Assembly: GCA_002778195.1 (NCBI GenBank)
Contig: PCDI01000005.1
Location: 649,075-713,074 of the forward strand
Direction: 5' to 3'
DNA from: Raffaelea ambrosiae
Taxonomy: Eukaryota > Ascomycota > Sordariomycetes > Ophiostomatales > Ophiostomataceae
Length of the DNA stretch: 64,000 bases
The notes beneath the pieces were generated by a model that was not told where the DNA came from, did no database searches, and saw nothing but the letters and a program-made list of their open reading frames with translations. A program made the translations under genes and the position numbers. Of the stretch, positions 22,701-34,506 are shown in pieces. Position 1 is the stretch's first letter. Each line of letters starts with the position of its first letter.

Positions 22701-25700
22701 TGGGACATGATGATTGGACCCAAGGCTGCTTGCAGAGAGGACAGGAACGCTTCCTGGAAAATTCTCAACACGTGCGTCAGGAAAAACCGCAACGAAAGCA
22801 ACAATTTTCTGTCCATATGCTTCAACGAGTTCTTGCCTCACCTGCCGCCCGAGTGCTTCTGCGAAGGCCTGCTCGATTTCATGCACGAGAGCCTGGTGCC
22901 TCTGGTCAATGACGCAAACAGCATCCTACTTGACGAGGACGAGGAGAGCGCAGACCGCGGTGTGCTCGAGCAACTGTGGCGCATCATTTTGACGGCACCA
23001 GAGAACACGATCGAGTGCCAAGCCACCAGCATGCTAGTCAAGGATGTCTACATTGAGAGCCAGTCCATCCTGACCTTTCCGCACCACAGGTCGCGCAAGG
23101 TGCACCTAGCTCTGGTGAACCGGTGTCTGCAACAACTCTCGGCTGCTGCTAACAAGCTCAAGGCGTACTACAGCAGCGACTCGACGTCTAGCGGCGATGA
23201 CGAGTCTTCTATGGTCGTTGTGCCATCGGAAGCACAGGTACAGGAGCAGGAGGTGCTTTTCATCCGCTCGCTCCACGTGCTGCGTGAGTTCCACCGGATG
23301 TACCGTGCTCGGTCGCAGTTTGCTGCACCCGACCTGCGTCTATTCATCACGGATGGTCCTCATGACATTGTGGGCGACCCTGCTGAGCTCAAGTACCAGT
23401 CATTCGACGGCGACTTCCAGACCGGAGTTCTTCCCCTCAGCATTGGCAAGCTCAACACTGCTTCTTCCTTGTTGGCCAGTCTCAAGGAGGCTACTGGCTT
23501 CGATAACTACCGGATGTACTATCGCGGTCAGGCATTTGTGCCTCAAGAGAGCGACATTTCCCGCTCACTCGAAGACCTGCACATCCACAGCGGCTTGATC
23601 CTCGTCAAGCGTGAGGCGAGTCCAGGGACCCCGGGCAACCATGTTCGCCCAGGCACCTCTCCCGTCGAAACTGAAATTCTCAGCCACTTCAAGGAGCTGT
23701 GGGACTACCTTAGCATGGACGAAAAGCTGGCGCTGGAGATCCACCAATTCTTGACCCGTCTACCTGTGGAGGAGCAGTACCTGCACATGTTTGACAAGCC
23801 AGGCGTGCTCTATACAGACGTGTTCACAATCGGCCAGCCCTACAAGTCTCTTTATGCGATGTATGCCCTCCGGGAGTTCCTGGTCGCGCACCAGCGGGCT
23901 ATCACCCCGGCCGAGCGCACGGCTGCGCTTACTGCTGCCTCCACTCAGATTGCGCAGGCACAGGCATCGTCACAGATCTCACCTCCCGCTTCGCCTCCAG
24001 TATCTCCTCCTTCTGGCGGTGGCCAGGAGAATGGTCAGATTGTTGGGGTCGAAAACAACGCGCCGCCCGGTCCGGAGCAGAACGAGAAGCAGACCCATTT
24101 GCAGGCCTATCTGCAGGCACGGGCCACAGCCAAGCAGCTGATCATTGCCGCCATTGCCGATCGAGATGTCACACAGCTGGCCACCAGCACCGAGCTCCAG
24201 ATATCTCTGGACTCGATGCTGATAGAAATGCTCGCGCACATTCTGAGTGACCCGCTGCAAGATTTCAAAACTGTAGGGCATGACCTAGATGCGACGCTTC
24301 TTGGTCGCTTGTTCGAGATGCTGTCGTCGGTGATGGATCTGCCACCCTCCGAAACGACAGAACGGCTCATCCAACTATGCTTTCAGCTGATCATGGACTG
24401 CTGTGCCCTGAGCAAGCCCTTCTGGACGGCCTTCAAAGAGCACGAGACCGTGGATATCTTGCTTGAACGTCTCCTGCTCGGGGAGTGGCATCTCAACCTC
24501 CGCCAGATCTTGGTAAAGCAGATCAGCGACAAGGTGTCCTTGAACCCTAGCGCGGCTGCTGTGGAGGCTGCTGTGGAGGCTGCTGAATTCCGGGAGTTTT
24601 TCTGGCCCGTTGTCCTCGGACTGGTGCCCAAGGTCGTGCAAGCGCCGAGCAGGTGCGAGGAGGTCTTCAATCTGGCCTTCAATCTATTCCAAAAGATGCG
24701 CGATAGCAAGTCCCCGAGTTTGGACGTTCGAACGCTTGTGATCCAGATCAGCAATCTGTTGCTGTCATACACCACATTTGAGGTAATGCGATCAGTGATA
24801 TATTACAAGTGATATATTACAAAGACGGAGCAGTTCTGCAAACAATATACGGAAGCTAACTGTGGTCCTGCACAGGACGTGACCCAACCCGACACTGCAG
24901 ACTTTGTGGCGTACGGACTGGTTCAAATGCTCAATAACATTCTGCGCTCGTCCCACAGCGACAACACCAGAAGCGCGCTTCCTCCGTAAAGACCCTCCCC
25001 TCCCCTTTCGTTGTTTTGGGTCCCCCTTCTGTGGCTTCTCAATTGCTGACACCCAGATCGCCTACAGAGACTTCGCAAGCAAGATCTTTTGGAAACACTT
25101 GTTTCCGCCATGGCAGCTGAATAACGACGACGAGAACGATTCTCAGTTTCTCAACAAGAAGCCGTTTCCTCAGATCATTGTGCATCAGCCAACACGCTCG
25201 GCCCTGCTGAATATGATCTTTAGCCTTGTGAATGATGACAACAGCCAGTTGTCTCAACTGGTTAGGAATCTGGACCAATTAGTGCCGTGCGAGAAGTCAG
25301 ACGATGACGGTTTGTACCCAATCCATTGCTTTCCTTTGAGCTGGAGTTGGAACGAGAACAAAACTAACCAGGACGCATTAACTAGAACCTTACCATTACG
25401 AACTCCCGCAGCAGTTCGAGCGCGCCAAGTCGATCCGAGCGCCTTGTGGCTATGTAGGCCTTAGAAATCTGTCCAATACATGCTACCTCAACTCGTTGTT
25501 TACGCAGCTTTTCATGAATGTCGAATTCCGGAGATTCCTCATGAACGTCGAGGTCCGAGACGATAACAACACGCAAAACCTGCTCTTCCAAACACGTGTC
25601 TTGTTCAGTTTTATGCAGGACAGCATCCGACGCTTTGTTGACACACAGCAATGTGTCGCCGGCATCAAGACTTACGAAGACACGATGATCGACATCCATA

Positions 25701-28500
25701 ACCAGATGGACGTGGACGAGTTCTACAATCTGCTCTTTGACCGCTGGGAAGGGCAGCTCTTGTCTGCTGACGAAAAGCGGCAGCTGCGCTCGTTCTACGG
25801 AGGGCAGCTGGTGCAGCAGGTCCGCTCCAAAGAGTGTGAGCACGTCTCTGAGCGGCTGGAGCCCTTCTCGGCTATTCAGTGCGATATCAAAGGCAAGGCT
25901 AGCCTGCAAGAAAGTCTCCAAGCCTACGTTGATGGAGAGGTCATGGAGGGCGACAACAAGTACAAGTGCTCGACCTGCGATCGCCACGTGGACGCGGTGA
26001 AGAGAGCATGCTTGAAAGATATCCCCAACCACTTGATTTTCCACCTGAAGCGGTTTGATTTCAATCTCCGGACGCTGCAGCGGAGCAAGATCAACGACTA
26101 CTTTGCCTTCCCGCACAAGATCGACATGCGGCCCTACACGATCGAGCAGCTGAGCGACCCGGACAAGGAGATGTCTGCCGACGTTTTCGAGCTTGTGGGC
26201 ATCCTGGTGCATTCCGGCACGGCCGAGTCTGGCCACTACTACTCGTACATCCGCGAACGCCCGTCGTCTAGGGGACTCGACGTATGGGTGGAGTTCAACG
26301 ACGACATCGTCTCGGGGTGGGACCCGTCGCTCATGGAGGCATCGTGCTTTGGCGGCACAGACTTCCGCCCCAACCATTTCAACGGCGACGGAAACAGCCT
26401 GCTGATTGACAAGTCCTACAGCGCCTACATGCTGTTCTATCAGCGATCGTCGTCGCTGGTCCAGGAGCAGCAGGCCCTGGTCGAGACAGGGCTCAATAGT
26501 CCGCTGCGGGTGACGCTGCCCCAGGAACTGTCCGACCATATCCGCCACGAGAATACGTCCCTCGTGCGGAGGCACTGCCTCTACGACCCTCAGCACGTCC
26601 CCTTTGTGACCAAGGTGCTCGGCCATCTGCAGCACATCAACTCGGGCGGGCAGTGCTCGGCCTCGCATGCGCTGGAGAACACGGCCATACAGATGGCTAT
26701 GAGCCACCTGGACCAGGTTGCTTCGCGGGCCAAGGACCTCCCAGACTTTCAGACGTTGGTCAACCGAATCACTGCAAACTGCAACAAATGCCCAAGGTGT
26801 TACATGTCACTATTTGGCTACTTTGATGACAGGCACGATGTGCTGCGGCTGATGATCCAGCGGAGCCCCGAGCCTCTCGTCCGACAGGAGACGGGCAACT
26901 TGATGATCCGGGCGTTTCAGAGCATCAAGGTGGCCTTTCCCGAGCAGTACTCAAGGTATGGCAACGGCAACGAGGAGTCGCCTTACGACCGGATGCAGCT
27001 CGACCAGGGCCAAACAGTTATGCGCAGTGTCGCATACATGTTGCGCATGCTCTGGGATTACTTCCACGTGACCATCCGGTCCTGGCCAGAGGTGTTCGGG
27101 TTCATGCTTGCGTTTGTGAAACTGGGCCGGGACGAGTTGTCGACGTTTCTCGATATGGACGGCCTCCGGCGGGCGCTCCTTGTCATCGCCGTAGACACCA
27201 GCGTTCCAGCGGAGCCTCAGTTCATGCGCATGCTTAACACGGTGCAGCGCAGGCTTCCCACGCGACCGCCGTCCTACGAAAATGTGATTGGGCTGATTGA
27301 TGCATCGCTCGCCGGGATGTACCCGCGCCGGGAGAGCCAGCGGTCACGCGACGAGATGTTTGTGGAGGATGGCATCAGCCGTTTCTCGCTGATGTGGAAC
27401 AACCGGGACGCAGACATGCCGATGTCACGGACGGAGTACACGATCGTGGTGCGCGACTGGGTACGCGATTTTGGGAACATGTTTGTGGACAAGCTGATTA
27501 CCATCGACCAGAATATCGGGGCGACAGGCTCAATCATCGCACGCCTGATGGAGACACACCCGCTCATGGAGAGCAAGGTCCTGACCACGCTCACAGCAAA
27601 CATTTCATGCGAGGCGACCGCCATGTACCAAAAGGCATTTCTGCGAATGGCGCTGTTGTTTGTACGAAAGACCCGGTCGCCTGACATGGCTCGGCAGTTG
27701 CACAAGCACATCTCACAGCAATGCCGTGGCCTGGGCCATGGAGATGGTCGTGTGTTCTTTGACACGATGCAGGAGCTGTTCCACGGCGAAGGGGAGGGCG
27801 AATATGAGTCGGACATCCCTGCCATACTGGAGGGCCTGGAGATGCTACCAGTCTGGGTGCCGGGTCTGCTGAGCTACTATGATCCGTCTGTCGCCGGCGA
27901 CGTGGAATCCTTTTTGCGGGAACACATTTTCGACTTCGGCCCCGAAGTGCAATTTGAGGAATGGGACGGCGGCGAGAAGCGCGCTGTGGCCATGTGCATT
28001 GCTGCGCAGCGACTGGGCATCGAGTGTCTCAAGTACATGCAGCTATACTTTGTGGAACGAGGCGTGCAGATCAGCAACACGACCGTGGCTATCTTCCAGC
28101 GAGTGATTGCGGACTGCAAGCCGTATTACTTGTCCCAGGAGACAGGAGACGAGGCAATGCTGGAAGAGTTCAACCGGCTGAATACCAGTATGGCCTCCTT
28201 CTGACGGTGGCAAACCTGCCCATCCTATTGGTCGGGTGCTAACGAGACGTTAGGTGTCCCCGAGTCCCTCAAGAGATTGATTGTCGAAGACTTGGAAGAG
28301 GATGCATCCGGTATGTCGAAAGCAAACGGTTACGAACAATGAGGAAGGAAGTGGCAAACAGAGTCTCTGACTTTTTTTTTCTTCTCTTTTCCACCGACAT
28401 AGATTGGAACAGCTCACGTGGCTCATCAGAGCCGGTGGACAGCCTGGGCGATGTCAGCATGCAGACAGCAACCGAACTAAATGATGTGGACCTTCCATGA
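19758..28500 (+). CDS. Giant ubiquitin C-terminal hydrolase, USP9X/USP34-like
   Basis: Seven exons (19758-20760, 20833-24782, 24876-24985, 25068-25309, 25386-28187, 28254-28310, 28403-28500) give 2753 aa in continuous phase. Residues 1-280 are acidic, disordered and Ser/Thr-rich, with a KRRR nuclear signal. A long helical scaffold follows, with a ubiquitin-like fold near 1168-1264 (ending in YRGQAFV...). The USP catalytic domain spans about 1790-2110. The Cys box GLRNLSNTCYLNSL places the nucleophile at Cys1801, and the His box GHYYSY places the general base at His2052, with WVEFNDD after it. A CSTC pair sits in the fingers region. The enzyme should therefore be active as a ubiquitin protease. 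The C-terminal 640 residues are another helical scaffold. The apparent stop at 28202-28204 lies in an intron: splicing at GTATGG (28188) restores SVPESLKRLIVEDLEEDASD and a final acidic tail. The precise exon 3/4 acceptor (TACAG at 25063-25067) was chosen by phase. Confidence 0.9.
20761..20832 (+). other. In-frame 72-bp intron of the deubiquitinase
   Basis: The donor GTGCGT, branch GCTAAC and acceptor ATACAG define a 72-bp intron without a stop in frame. Retention would add 24 residues rich in Ala, Cys and Asn. The typical branch site and the unlike residue composition favour splicing. Confidence 0.75.
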
Positions 28501-30744
28501 GAATACGGACAACTTTGACAACTTCAGGATACTTGATGCCCGCCGCCATGAACCGCAGACCACTCCATAGCTGGAACCGATCACCACCACCACCACCACC
28601 GCCACCACCACTACTACTAGTGACTACCAGTCACCTCCGTACCGGCTTCCTCGTCAAAGTGTGGAGTGATAAACAAGACACGCAAAAAAAAGAAGAAAAA
28701 AGGAACAAAACACAAGACGACTCCTGTTTACTCACGCACGGCATCAACAAGGCACGCGAAGCGAGGTATTCGAAGACGACACGGGCCACGAAGTGTACTT
28801 GATTATTTTGTTTCAGGGTGCAGGGCGCAGTCAACAGGCCCTGGGCCAACCCAGAAAGTCAGGAATCGGGCCTCCGTTTCGGTCTGATTTCCTTCTCACC
28901 CTTGTTTGTTTTCTACAGTGTTTTACATATTTGGCGAGACGGTCAGGAGTTTTTTTTTCGTTTTTTTCATTCCTTCTCCGCCCTCGTGTTTTGGCGATTG
29001 ATGGCTTGGCAAAGACAATATGATGTTGATGATTCTGTTATTTTATGCCCTGGGCGGTGATAGAGGGGCACGAGCAAACCAAAGAAGAAAAAAAAACCCA
29101 AGATCCCAGAGATTCTGGCGACAGAGGGTACACGGCGCGTCAGGAATTGTTTTGAACTTGGGGCACGAACAACACCACAGAGATGGTGATGAACAACAAC
29201 ACTCCAGTTACCAGGACTTTGTTTTTGGCTTTGTCTTTTATTCGAGACGGAAAAATCAAGGGACGAACCGGACTGGGTACCCTTGAGGTGAACGTTTGCC
29301 AGGCACTGTCTTTTTTTTTGTCTCTTTTTTTCACTCTTTTTTCACTCTTTTTTCACTTTTTTTCATTCTTTTTTTCCACCTTATTTCACCTTTTCTAAAA
29401 CCCTCTCAGAATGACTGGTTTATGATTCATTCGTTTATTATTTTTCATGTCATGCTTTTAGGAAAGCGGCGGCGTCCAGGGACAAAAGACGAGGGCAAAC
29501 ATGGGGCACAGGAAAGGCCACAAACGGGACAAGGGAAAGCGCGAATGCAAGGGGAGAAGAGAGGGAGACTGTGACATAGGAGTTCACGCATCCCTACTAC
29601 TGCATGGCGCAACCTCTTTTTTTTTTGTTATTTTACCAGGATTACTCGTAATTGTGTGTTTTTTCCCTTCAGAATGAGAGAATACAACAGGGGTATGGGG
29701 AGTTTTGCAGTTGGCCCCGATTCATTCTCAGCCTGGGTTTTTTTTATTCTCTCACTGTGTGATGTCTTTTCATTTAAATGGTGCAAAGGTTTTGGCCAAA
29801 GACGAAGCGAAAGATATACAAAACCAAAAGGATCAGACACAAGTAACACGCACGTTAACAACACTTAACTGGTATGGATAGCAGTGGCAATCATTCGGTG
29901 AATGAAGACATTTTGGAGTAAACAAGAAGAACAACATGTTTAAGTTTGTGAACAGAGTAGAAAAAAGAAAGAAAAGAAATAGGGTTTCTTGTAAATAATT
30001 AATTAAGAGTATCTCACGGGCATCCCGCAAGCATACCGTGACTAATTATCGAGAACACCTTTACCTGTGCAAGACATGCACACGATCATACCCATGAAAC
30101 TACTAACTATGTATTACGACACATCCCTTTCCGGCCATTTTTCCCCTCCCAGAGCTCATTCTGTTGTTGGTCAACGCCCACCGTTTTCTTGTAACACGAC
30201 CTGAGGCGTTGTTGGTGAAGAAAATGGCGAGTAAAACCATTCAACAGCCGTTCAGGCTGCCTCTGGCTCCTTTGTCTGTCCTCACTTTGTTTTTTGTGCC
30301 ATCATGCAACCAGACATGCGACCCAGAGAGGCAGTTGGATGAGAGCTATTCTGCAAGCAGTGAGAAAGGCCTTACAAGGGACAAAGGTGGTCACAAGGCA
30401 CACTCGGAAGGGCACACTCGGCACAGAACTGAGTCATTATCAGACAACGATCACTTTATTGCCTGCAGTTGCACAACATAGAGACAAGGCCTCTGCATGG
30501 GGGGGGGCTCCATGGGTCGATGACCACGGGCCTCCGGAGTTCCTCGGCTCAAGACAGGGCGACTGCCAGACAGAACGGAAGGAGAGCGAGTGTTGGGATG
30601 GGAGCAGAGGCGGGCAAACAAACAGACACAGCGAGGATTGGGTCCTTTTTGCAGGGCGACAGTCTTCGGCCTGATTGGACGACAGGAACTACGTGCATGC
30701 AAAATGTATGCAATGCAACCACTGCTGCGAAGAGGAGAGTCAGA

Positions 30745-30748
<4 letters not shown>

Positions 30749-30784
<36 letters not shown>
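30749..30784 (+). repeat. (AG)n microsatellite
   Basis: About 17 uninterrupted AG units in intergenic DNA. Confidence 0.92.
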
Positions 30785-30785
<1 letters not shown>

Positions 30786-32084
30786 ACGAGGGAAGAGTCC
30801 ACTAGATGGAAGAGAAGAGGTGAGACGAGGCCGTGTTGGCCGGCCATGGGGGCCTGCAAGGGGCATACCCTGTAGTGAACTACTTGTAAGTGCTGTGTGC
30901 CGTATGCGTGCAGCAGTGTGTGTCCCGCGTGTGCACGCGTTGTTGCATGCGTCCTGTGTGTGAGTGTGTGCGTGTGTTGTGTCTGTTGGCTCTCGACACA
31001 CGCGACCAGGCGGTCTCTATTCGGATTTTGGCCGCTGCACGCGGCCCCCGATGAGCCACGCTGGGGGGGAGGGGGAGCAGCAAGGCAAACAAACAAACAA
31101 GCCAAAGAGGCAGCTAGGATAATAGGCAGACAACAAGACCCGAAGAGAAGACCTGCCTGTCGAAGGATGGGATGGCGGAATGATCGAGGCCCTGTCTTTG
31201 ATGGATAAGGCATAAGAGACAAGGGCTTAGAAGAGAGGCCCCAAGTGCGGTCTGACTAGGCTGGACACGTATTCTAAGCTTCGCAGCTGTTTTGTGATTC
31301 GAGTTGTGTTATTGTTTTGTCGAGTCTGTTATTGTTGTGGGTGCAGCTTCCTTCTGTTTTTACTATTGTTCATTTGCTGTGCCTGTTTCAGGACACAAAA
31401 ATAAACATTCCAGTCCGGGCCTGTTTCATCGATTGGAGAAATGGGATGAGAAAGCAAAAAAATTGTGTTGTTGGCCTATGAATATCCGAAACTGGGCAAT
31501 GCTAAGAAGATGGGATTTGGACAAAAACAACGGACAGAGAACTCTGGGATATGATTCGACTTTTTTTTTTGCCTCTCCATGCCAAACCAATATAGACCTT
31601 TTTTTATAGCCTTGACGCCGGACAGCTTTCCCAAAAAAAGAATCGATACCCAGAAAAAGCAGCAGATGGAAAGAGTGGGAGAGAAATACAAGATCAGATG
31701 CAGCTTGACAGAAGAGACACCACAAACAAGAAGAACGAACAAGAATAGAACCGCACAATGGTGACGAAAAATAGGAGAGAGCGCGAAAAGGACCAAACAC
31801 AAAGAACCCAAGAATAAACACAGAACAACTCCTAGAAATAGAGGTCGCCTATCGCTAAATGTTGGTGCCTGTCGGATCTCGTCTTTCTCTTCTACTTCTG
31901 TCTAACGTTTTCTCACGAGTAAGCGCTCAGGCGTGGTCCAGGAAAGTGTTCCTGGCTGCTCATTGGCTGGCGTGCTCCAGGCTGGCGATGCTGATTGGCT
32001 CGTGGGTTGTCGCTTCGCTGGTGGTCACTGCTCGTCACCCGCATAAAGCACAGCAGGGAAGCTTACAGAGGTGAGCCAGCCAGC

Positions 32085-32190
32085 AGCCAACCAGAAGTGT
32101 CTCCTCTCTTGAGCATCCCCACAACAGCCAGCCAGAAGTGTCTCCTCTCTGGAGCACCTCCACAGAAGCCAATCAGGAGGGACCCCTCCT
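32085..32190 (+). repeat. 41-bp minisatellite, about 2.6 copies
   Basis: Units start at 32085, 32126 and 32167, an exact 41-bp period. Each starts AGCCA(A/G)(C/T)CAG. The first two share CCAGAAGTGTCTCCTCTCT followed by GAGCA; the third is diverged and incomplete. CCAAT cores occur in some units. Confidence 0.85.
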
Positions 32191-33110
32191 CTCCCCGAAC
32201 CAACTTTGGCTGGTTCGTCCCGGCAGGACGGGAGGACCTAAAAATACTCCTTACAGGCAAACAAAAAGGAAAAAAAAGCGGGCCACTTTAACTCGCTGTT
32301 AAAGGCTGTTTCAACCAATCCGAGGCCGCATTGAAGCGCCCACCACTTTTGCTTTTTTGCCAGGGTCCCGCCCGTCCAGCCATTCACAGACACACCCACC
32401 TTGCCGAGGTGGGTGGTGTACATACGGTGTGGCAGTCCTCTCTCTGTTATTCCCCCGCAGCGCCCAGGACGCAAATGGAAAATCGACGGACGAGACGAAA
32501 AAGAGAGAGAGCCAACATGGGCGTTGTGTGGCCTGTTATGGCGGCCGTTGTTGACTGGATTTGGGGCTGAATTGGGTCGGAAGGAGGTCTGTTGTCCAGA
32601 CCTGTTGTGCAGGCCGTCTCGAGCTTTTGTTTTTGTGTTGGTCTGCGTTGTCTTTGTTTGCTTGTCTGAAAGGATTGTCCCAGGGTCGGCCCCGAGCTTG
32701 TTTTGGCCTCCCTGGGTTCTCTTGTTTTGCTGTTCTTGTTTTGTTCTCTCTTGTCTCTCTTGGGACTGTCTGTAACTGCCCGTCTTTGACTTGCTGCTCA
32801 ATTGACTGTCAGTCTGTCCTTGCTGCTTGTCTGCCTGCATATCTGCCTGCCTGCTTGTCTGCTTTCGACGGATTGATCCTCTGTTCTGTGCATTGGATGT
32901 TGGCCGTTGGCCGCGGCCACAGCCAACCACAGCCCACCCATGGTGGTCCCCTGCTGCATGGCCTTTTGCATGTAACCGCCGGGGCCTGTCTTCTTTCGGG
33001 TGTGTCTGCCACTCCCGTCTTGAGTTAGTGTCTCTCTGTGCCTGCCCAGAGTCCATCCCTCCTGTCCAGTCCACCCCTGGCCCTGCATGGTGACTGACAG
33101 ACGAGAGCAA

Positions 33111-33130
33111 CCCCCCCCCCCCCCCCCCCC
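33111..33130 (+). repeat. Poly-C tract (20 C; poly-G on the minus strand)
   Basis: Twenty consecutive C residues about 510 bp upstream of the next gene's start codon. The minus strand could form a G-quadruplex. Confidence 0.9.
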
Positions 33131-33353
33131 TCTCCTCGTCCACTTCGCGCCATGTATTATTTTTGTTTTCCTCTGTTTCATGTTTCACCTGCCATGTTTG
33201 TTTGGATCTGTTTTTGGTGCTGGTGTTTCGGACGTGTGCTTGTTTGGGGTTTCGCCTGCCCGTCCCTGCCCCGTCTTCCCATGTTTCTTTTTTTGAAACA
33301 ACGGCAACCCAACGGGTTCCCTGCATGAGAGGTCACACTCGCTCACTCTTCAG

Positions 33354-33360
33354 TATATAA
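33354..33360 (+). promoter_or_regulatory. TATA-like box
   Basis: TATATAA lies 279 bp upstream of the start codon at 33639 and is followed by a strongly pyrimidine-rich leader, a common fungal core promoter layout. Confidence 0.5.
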
Positions 33361-33638
33361 TATCTCAGACGGCCGTTTCCCCTCTTCTCTCTCTTCCTTA
33401 GTGTCCCATCACCATCTCCAGCCAAGCCCCGTCCTTTTTGCTCTTCTTGCTTTCCCTTTGAAGACAAACTCGGCTGCAGTTGATCAACGTTCCGTCTTGT
33501 GTGGTTTCTTTTGCTAGAAATCTCCTCGGACGTTTACACATTCCTTCACCACTTCCACACTTTTTTTCACTCCTTTCTCTTACACTCCTTCTGTCCTCCT
33601 TCATCCCCTCTCTCTCTTCCTTTCTCTAATTCACCACC

Positions 33639-34442
33639 ATGGCTCTCAAGGACCTCATCTCGCCGCCCCTCGAGGCTGGCCCGTCTGTCCTCGACTCTCA
33701 CCACCTGCCTTCCCACCTGGACGCTGCTCTCGAGTACACTGCCCGCCGCCTGGCTCGCAAGGCCCTGAGCATCGACATCGTCGTCATCCGCCGCCACTAC
33801 CAGCTGCCCGGCTCGGCCGTGTCGCCGCCCGTGGCCGAGTTCCACGACAACACCACCGCCTTCCCGCCCAAGACCAAGACCGCCTCTGTTGAGCCTCTCG
33901 TCGTCCTCGACAACAGCGGCGAGAAGCCCCTGCCTCCCCTGCCTTCTCCCTGTGTCTCGGAAGCCTCGTCGTCGGCTGCCCAGCACGCCCTGGCGCTGCC
34001 GGTGGCTCTGGCCTCGCCGCCGCCCTCCCGCTCCCGCTTCACCTCCGCCATCAAGAGCCTCGTCCGCGCTGGTACCCTCCCCAGCCTCAAGTCGCCCCAG
34101 TCGGCCTCCTTTTCTTCGTATTCGTCGTCGTCTGCTGCTTCCTCTTCATCACCCACCACCTCCATGGTCTCGTCCTCGTCCGCTGCCGGCTTCCAGTTCT
34201 CGCCCATGTTCTCGCCGCCCCTGACGGCTTCGTCTATCTCGTCCACGTCTGCGGCCTCGGGTGCCTCCTACTACCCTTCCTCGGCCTCCATGCCGTCGAC
34301 TCCGGCCACGCCTCTCACCCCAGCCCTGACCGTCGACTCGTGCTCGGGCCAGACCACGACCACCACGTCGAGCGTCATGGCCGCCGGCTTCCACGGCCAC
34401 AGCCACTACAACAGCATCAGCACCACCACTACCAGCACCAGC

Positions 34443-34506
<64 letters not shown>

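Larger units (their letters stand above)
28501..33638. other. 5.1-kb gene-free block
   Basis: No supported gene. It holds T-rich repeats (CACTTTTTT units near 29325-29385), an (AG)n run (about 30749-30784), a 41-bp minisatellite (32085-32190), a 20-base poly-C tract (33111-33130), and at its right end the promoter and pyrimidine-rich leader of the next gene. Several CCAAT-box cores (ATTGG/CCAAT) cluster between about 31960 and 32320. The frames present are short or built from repeats. Confidence 0.55.

Noticed and set aside
25051..25056. Acceptor ACCCAG for exon 4 of the deubiquitinase
   Set aside because: It breaks the reading phase after exon 3; the TACAG acceptor at 25063-25067 keeps it.
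28202..28204. TGA taken as the end of the deubiquitinase
   Set aside because: It lies inside a consensus intron; phase-compatible exons continue to a stop at 28498-28500.
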